From positions 62,001-126,000 of the forward strand of contig NZ_JAAXCY010000015.1 of assembly GCF_014230465.1 (NCBI RefSeq): a stretch of 64,000 bases of DNA, written 5' to 3'. Below, piece by piece: positions 61,901 through 64,000 of the stretch. A program made the position numbers and the translations under genes. Every line of letters starts with the position of its first letter. The first letter of the stretch is position 1. The notes beneath the pieces were generated by a model. It saw only the letters and a list, made by a program, of their open reading frames with translations, was not told the DNA's origin and did no database searches. The stretch comes from Pseudomonas cremoris. Lineage in GTDB: Bacteria > Pseudomonadota > Gammaproteobacteria > Pseudomonadales > Pseudomonadaceae.

Positions 61901-61933
61901 AATCCTGAAGTACCGGCCAAGTACTTCAGGATT
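61901..61933. promoter_or_regulatory. Perfect palindrome in the XapX/AraC intergenic region
   Basis: AATCCTGAAGTAC and GTACTTCAGGATT, 13-bp arms around a 7-nt loop. It lies between the end of the AraC/cupin gene and the start of the XapX gene. No T-tract follows, so an operator for the adjacent AraC regulator is preferred to a terminator. Confidence 0.6.
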
Positions 61934-61945
61934 TCGGCCAAATCC

Positions 61946-62710
61946 TCAACCCCGGTAGTGCGAGGGTGCCACCCCCAGCTCACGCCGGAACATGTCGCTG
62001 AAACTGCTGGGCGAATAGCCAAGGGAGCGGGCAATGCCGCTGACTGGCTCGCCCTGGATCAACTCTGCCACCGCCGTGGCCAGTTGCACTTGGCGACGCC
62101 ATTCGGCAAAGCCCATGCCCAGGGTGGTCTGGAACAGCCGCGCCAAGGTGCGCACACTGGCACCGGCTGTTTCGGCGTGGTGCTCGAAAGAAATCTCCAG
62201 CGACGGTGCGGCCATGACAGCCTGGCAGGCATTGATCAGGCGGCGGTCGCCGTCTACTGGCATGGCGATGCGGATTTGCGAGCGGCGTGCCCGTTGCAGT
62301 TCCAGCAGGGCCAGGCCAACCACCGCGTCGTAGTAGGCAGAATCCCCGCCATCGCCCTCATCCACCAGCGTGACGATCAGCTCGCGCAGCAGCCCACCCA
62401 CTTCAATCACCTGCACCTGGCTGTCCAACGTTGCCGCCAATGCCGGACGCAGGTAGATGTTGCGCATCTGCAGATCCGACACCACGCGAATCCCATGCTC
62501 CACGCCGGGCGGCAGCCACACCGCACGTTGCGGCGGCACTACCAGCGCTTCGCGCGGGGTCTCGACCCACATCACGCCGCTCATTGCATAAAGCAACTGG
62601 CCCCAGTCGTGGCTATGGGGCTCTATATGCAAACCACGCGGGTAGGTGCGCGCCAAGGGCTGCACGGGGACGGCGTGATCACTGAGGTCGGGGGGCGCAG
62701 CCAAGGCCAT
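61946..62710 (-). CDS. AraC-family regulator with N-terminal cupin (NimR-like)
   Basis: 254 residues. Cupin-type sensor (GLHIEPHSHDWGQLLYAMSG, VVPPQRAVWLPPGVEHGI) and C-terminal double helix-turn-helix (ASVRTLARLFQTTLGMGFAE, SGIARSLGYSPSSFSDMFRR). ATG at 62710; an in-frame GTG at 62719 is possible; neither has a strong ribosome site. Same strand as the XapX and MDR genes, whose shared palindrome is a likely target. Confidence 0.85.
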   Translation of the reverse strand: MALAAPPDLSDHAVPVQPLARTYPRGLHIEPHSHDWGQLLYAMSGVMWVETPREALVVPPQRAVWLPPGVEHGIRVVSDLQMRNIYLRPALAATLDSQVQVIEVGGLLRELIVTLVDEGDGGDSAYYDAVVGLALLELQRARRSQIRIAMPVDGDRRLINACQAVMAAPSLEISFEHHAETAGASVRTLARLFQTTLGMGFAEWRRQVQLATAVAELIQGEPVSGIARSLGYSPSSFSDMFRRELGVAPSHYRG

Positions 62711-62777
62711 GGGGAGCACATCTAGCTAGGGTGAGCGGCCATGGTAATGACCGCCACCCGACAAGCCGAGAGAATTT

Positions 62778-62948
62778 TCAGCCATGTGCCGACTTGGCGC
62801 ACTCACAGCCGGTCGCAGCCGCGCAGGGCTCACCATGGGCATGGTGCTCGGCGCAGCCTTTGCAGCAATAACTCTTACCGTCTTTCATTACGGCGTTCTT
62901 GCCCACCACACATTTGCAGTGAGGGCAGGCACAGGTTTTATCGGGCAT
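62778..62948 (-). CDS. Bacterial metallothionein
   Basis: 56 residues with ten Cys and several His: MPDKTCACPHCKCVVGKNAV, then MKDGKSYCCKGCAEHHAHGE and PCAAATGCECAKSAHG. The arrangement (CxCxxCxC, YCCKGCAEHH, CxC near the end) is that of Pseudomonas SmtA/BmtA-type metallothioneins, which bind Zn or Cd in the cytoplasm. AAGGAG lies 8 bp before the ATG. I found it by reading the strand; it is too short to stand out otherwise. Alone between araC and the YdcZ genes. Confidence 0.93.
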   Translation of the reverse strand: MPDKTCACPHCKCVVGKNAVMKDGKSYCCKGCAEHHAHGEPCAAATGCECAKSAHG

Positions 62949-63035
62949 GGTCAGACTCCTTTTTCATGGTCGTCCAGGTGCGGCGAGCGCCGCACCTTAA
63001 GCAGTGACTATAGGCAAGGAATCACGTTGCACCGG

Positions 63036-63491
63036 TCAATCCGCCCGGCGGGTATTGCTGCGGTACATGAACACCAGCGCCAGTGCCAACAAGAGCATCG
63101 CCACGACACGGCTGCCGGACAGTTCGATGGCAGGGTTGCCCAGCCAACCAAAGTTGTCGATGAGCATGCCCATGCCCAGTTGCCCGACGATCACCGCCAC
63201 CGTGGCGACTGCCGTGCCCACGACCGGCACGGCGCCGACCATCACCATCATGTACACCACGCCGAACAAGGCACCGGTCAACTGCCACTTTGGAACATCC
63301 AGCAGGCTGCTGGCCTGGGCGGGCTCGAAGAAGAAAATCAACAACGCCGTCGTCAATGCACCCACGGCAAACGTCAGCAGGCTGCTGCGCAACACGCCCA
63401 CGGTCTGGCCCAGGCGCCCATTGATCGCCGCCTGCACACTCAATACCGCGCCGGCGGCAATCACCAGTACCAATAACAGAATCAGATTCAT
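63036..63491 (-). CDS. DMT-family transporter, YdcZ/DUF606 type
   Basis: 151 residues with five hydrophobic helices (LILLLVLVIAAGAVLSVQAA, LLTFAVGALTTALLIFFF and others). YdcZ proteins are half-size DMT transporters, often paired. ATG at 63491 lies 4 bp after the partner stop. Substrate unknown. Confidence 0.88.
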   Translation of the reverse strand: MNLILLLVLVIAAGAVLSVQAAINGRLGQTVGVLRSSLLTFAVGALTTALLIFFFEPAQASSLLDVPKWQLTGALFGVVYMMVMVGAVPVVGTAVATVAVIVGQLGMGMLIDNFGWLGNPAIELSGSRVVAMLLLALALVFMYRSNTRRAD

Positions 63492-63495
63492 CGCC

Positions 63496-63984
63496 TTACC
63501 CTCGTGCAATCAGAACAAGTGCCGCCACAATCAACGCCAGGGCGATCCAGCGTTCACCGTTGACCCGTTTGCGAGCCGTGCCGAACCAGCCGAAATGGTC
63601 GATCAACACGCTCTTGCCGACTTGGCCAGAAAGTATCGCGATCATGGTCATGGCAATTCCGATATGGGGCGTGGCCAGGGTCAGCACCACCACGTACATG
63701 GGCCCCAGGAACCCGCCGATCAGTTGCCAGCGCGGCAAGTCAGTCAGCGCCGGGCCCTTTTGCGGGCCGCTGAATAGCAACAGCAAATACAGGATCGCCG
63801 AGCCCACGCCGAAGATGCTCAACGTCGCCCACAAATGCCCGACCTGTACGCCCAATGGCCCAAGCAAACCGGCCTCGACCGACAAGCCCATGCCCGCCAG
63901 GATAACCAACGGCAACAACAGCAACCGCAAGCCGTTTTTTTTCGGCGTGGCCTGCGCCACACCCTCGATGGAACTCGCCTGCAT
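63496..63984 (-). CDS. DMT-family transporter, YdcZ/DUF606 type, partner
   Basis: 162 residues, five helices (LLLLPLVILAGMGLSVEAGL, LWATLSIFGVGSAILYLLLL), homologous to the next gene (both share GQLG/GQVG-K/M-x-LIDxFGW at helix 4). A tandem pair of this kind probably forms a heterodimer. The ATG at 63984 has AGGTGATGT upstream; the promoter lies beyond the window edge. Confidence 0.85.
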   Translation of the reverse strand: MQASSIEGVAQATPKKNGLRLLLLPLVILAGMGLSVEAGLLGPLGVQVGHLWATLSIFGVGSAILYLLLLFSGPQKGPALTDLPRWQLIGGFLGPMYVVVLTLATPHIGIAMTMIAILSGQVGKSVLIDHFGWFGTARKRVNGERWIALALIVAALVLIARG

Positions 63985-64000
63985 ACATCACCTGCACTTC

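Noticed and set aside
1..64000. CRISPR array, prophage, insertion sequence, tRNA or rRNA
   Set aside because: No regular spacer arrays, transposase or integrase sequence, or recognisable RNA gene was found. The repeated palindromes are REP/REPIN units with differing spacers.

Overview
The window is a GC-rich stretch of a Pseudomonas chromosome, most likely from the P. fluorescens group. The signs are an AlkB/PraB alkane module, an AmiE-AmiB amidase pair, a pncA-pncB-nadE-nrtR NAD block, a mannitol/sorbitol (MtlE/MtlR-type) locus, a small metallothionein, a DUF6543 giant protein, and many REP/REPIN palindromes built on TGTGGGAGCGGGCTTGCTCGCG. I see no rRNA, tRNA, CRISPR, phage or IS element. 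All identifications come from reading sequence motifs; no database search was run.

Layout. 1-3 kb: the N-terminal 640 residues of an RND/MMPL exporter behind a YCF48-like beta-propeller protein (minus strand). 3.2-9.4 kb: a Gfo/Idh/MocA oxidoreductase and a 1607-residue DUF6543 (dermonecrotic-toxin-domain) protein. 9.4-26.6 kb: a lipid and alkane block. It holds fadD, thiolase, MaoC hydratase, high-molecular-weight FabG and FadE (a beta-oxidation-like set), FadL porin, two PraB-like secreted proteins, AlkB alkane hydroxylase and an alpha/beta hydrolase on the minus strand, then a Baeyer-Villiger monooxygenase, an SDR and a ferritin-like metal-dependent hydrolase on the plus strand. 26.6-29.0 kb: a deletion scar in which the start of a pyoverdine-type NRPS runs directly into a decapitated PTS-EIIC/EAL gene. 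29.2-33.0 kb: hicAB, an MFS transporter divergent from a TetR regulator with two perfect operators, and a MATE exporter.

33.0-46.1 kb is an amide/urea nitrogen-scavenging locus: urtABCDE-type ABC transporter, formamidase (FmdA), FmdB-like zinc ribbon, amidase (AmiE) and its ClpB-like companion (AmiB). The usual AmiC/AmiR regulators are absent from the window. In their place, divergently transcribed, is a 1127-residue fusion of an NCS1-type permease, a Cys-rich segment, a histidine kinase and a receiver, followed by a LuxR-type response regulator. A shared palindrome, ATACGT-N6-ACGTAT, lies about 60-100 bp upstream of both urtA and fmdA, so this looks like a transporter-sensor controlling a two-operon regulon. 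It is the best candidate here for an under-described system.

46.2-53.7 kb: an IclR regulator divergent from a polyamine-type ABC importer operon that also encodes a three-subunit HcnABC/opine-oxidase-like dehydrogenase. 53.7-57.3 kb: NAD salvage (nadE, pncB, pncA) with divergent NrtR and a perfect 8-bp-arm operator. 57.4-60.6 kb: a reduced polyol locus (substrate-binding protein, sorbitol-type SDR, AraC regulator) lacking permeases and ATPase. 60.7-64.0 kb: a quinone-reductase-like MDR enzyme with a XapX protein, an AraC/cupin regulator, a metallothionein and a YdcZ transporter pair.
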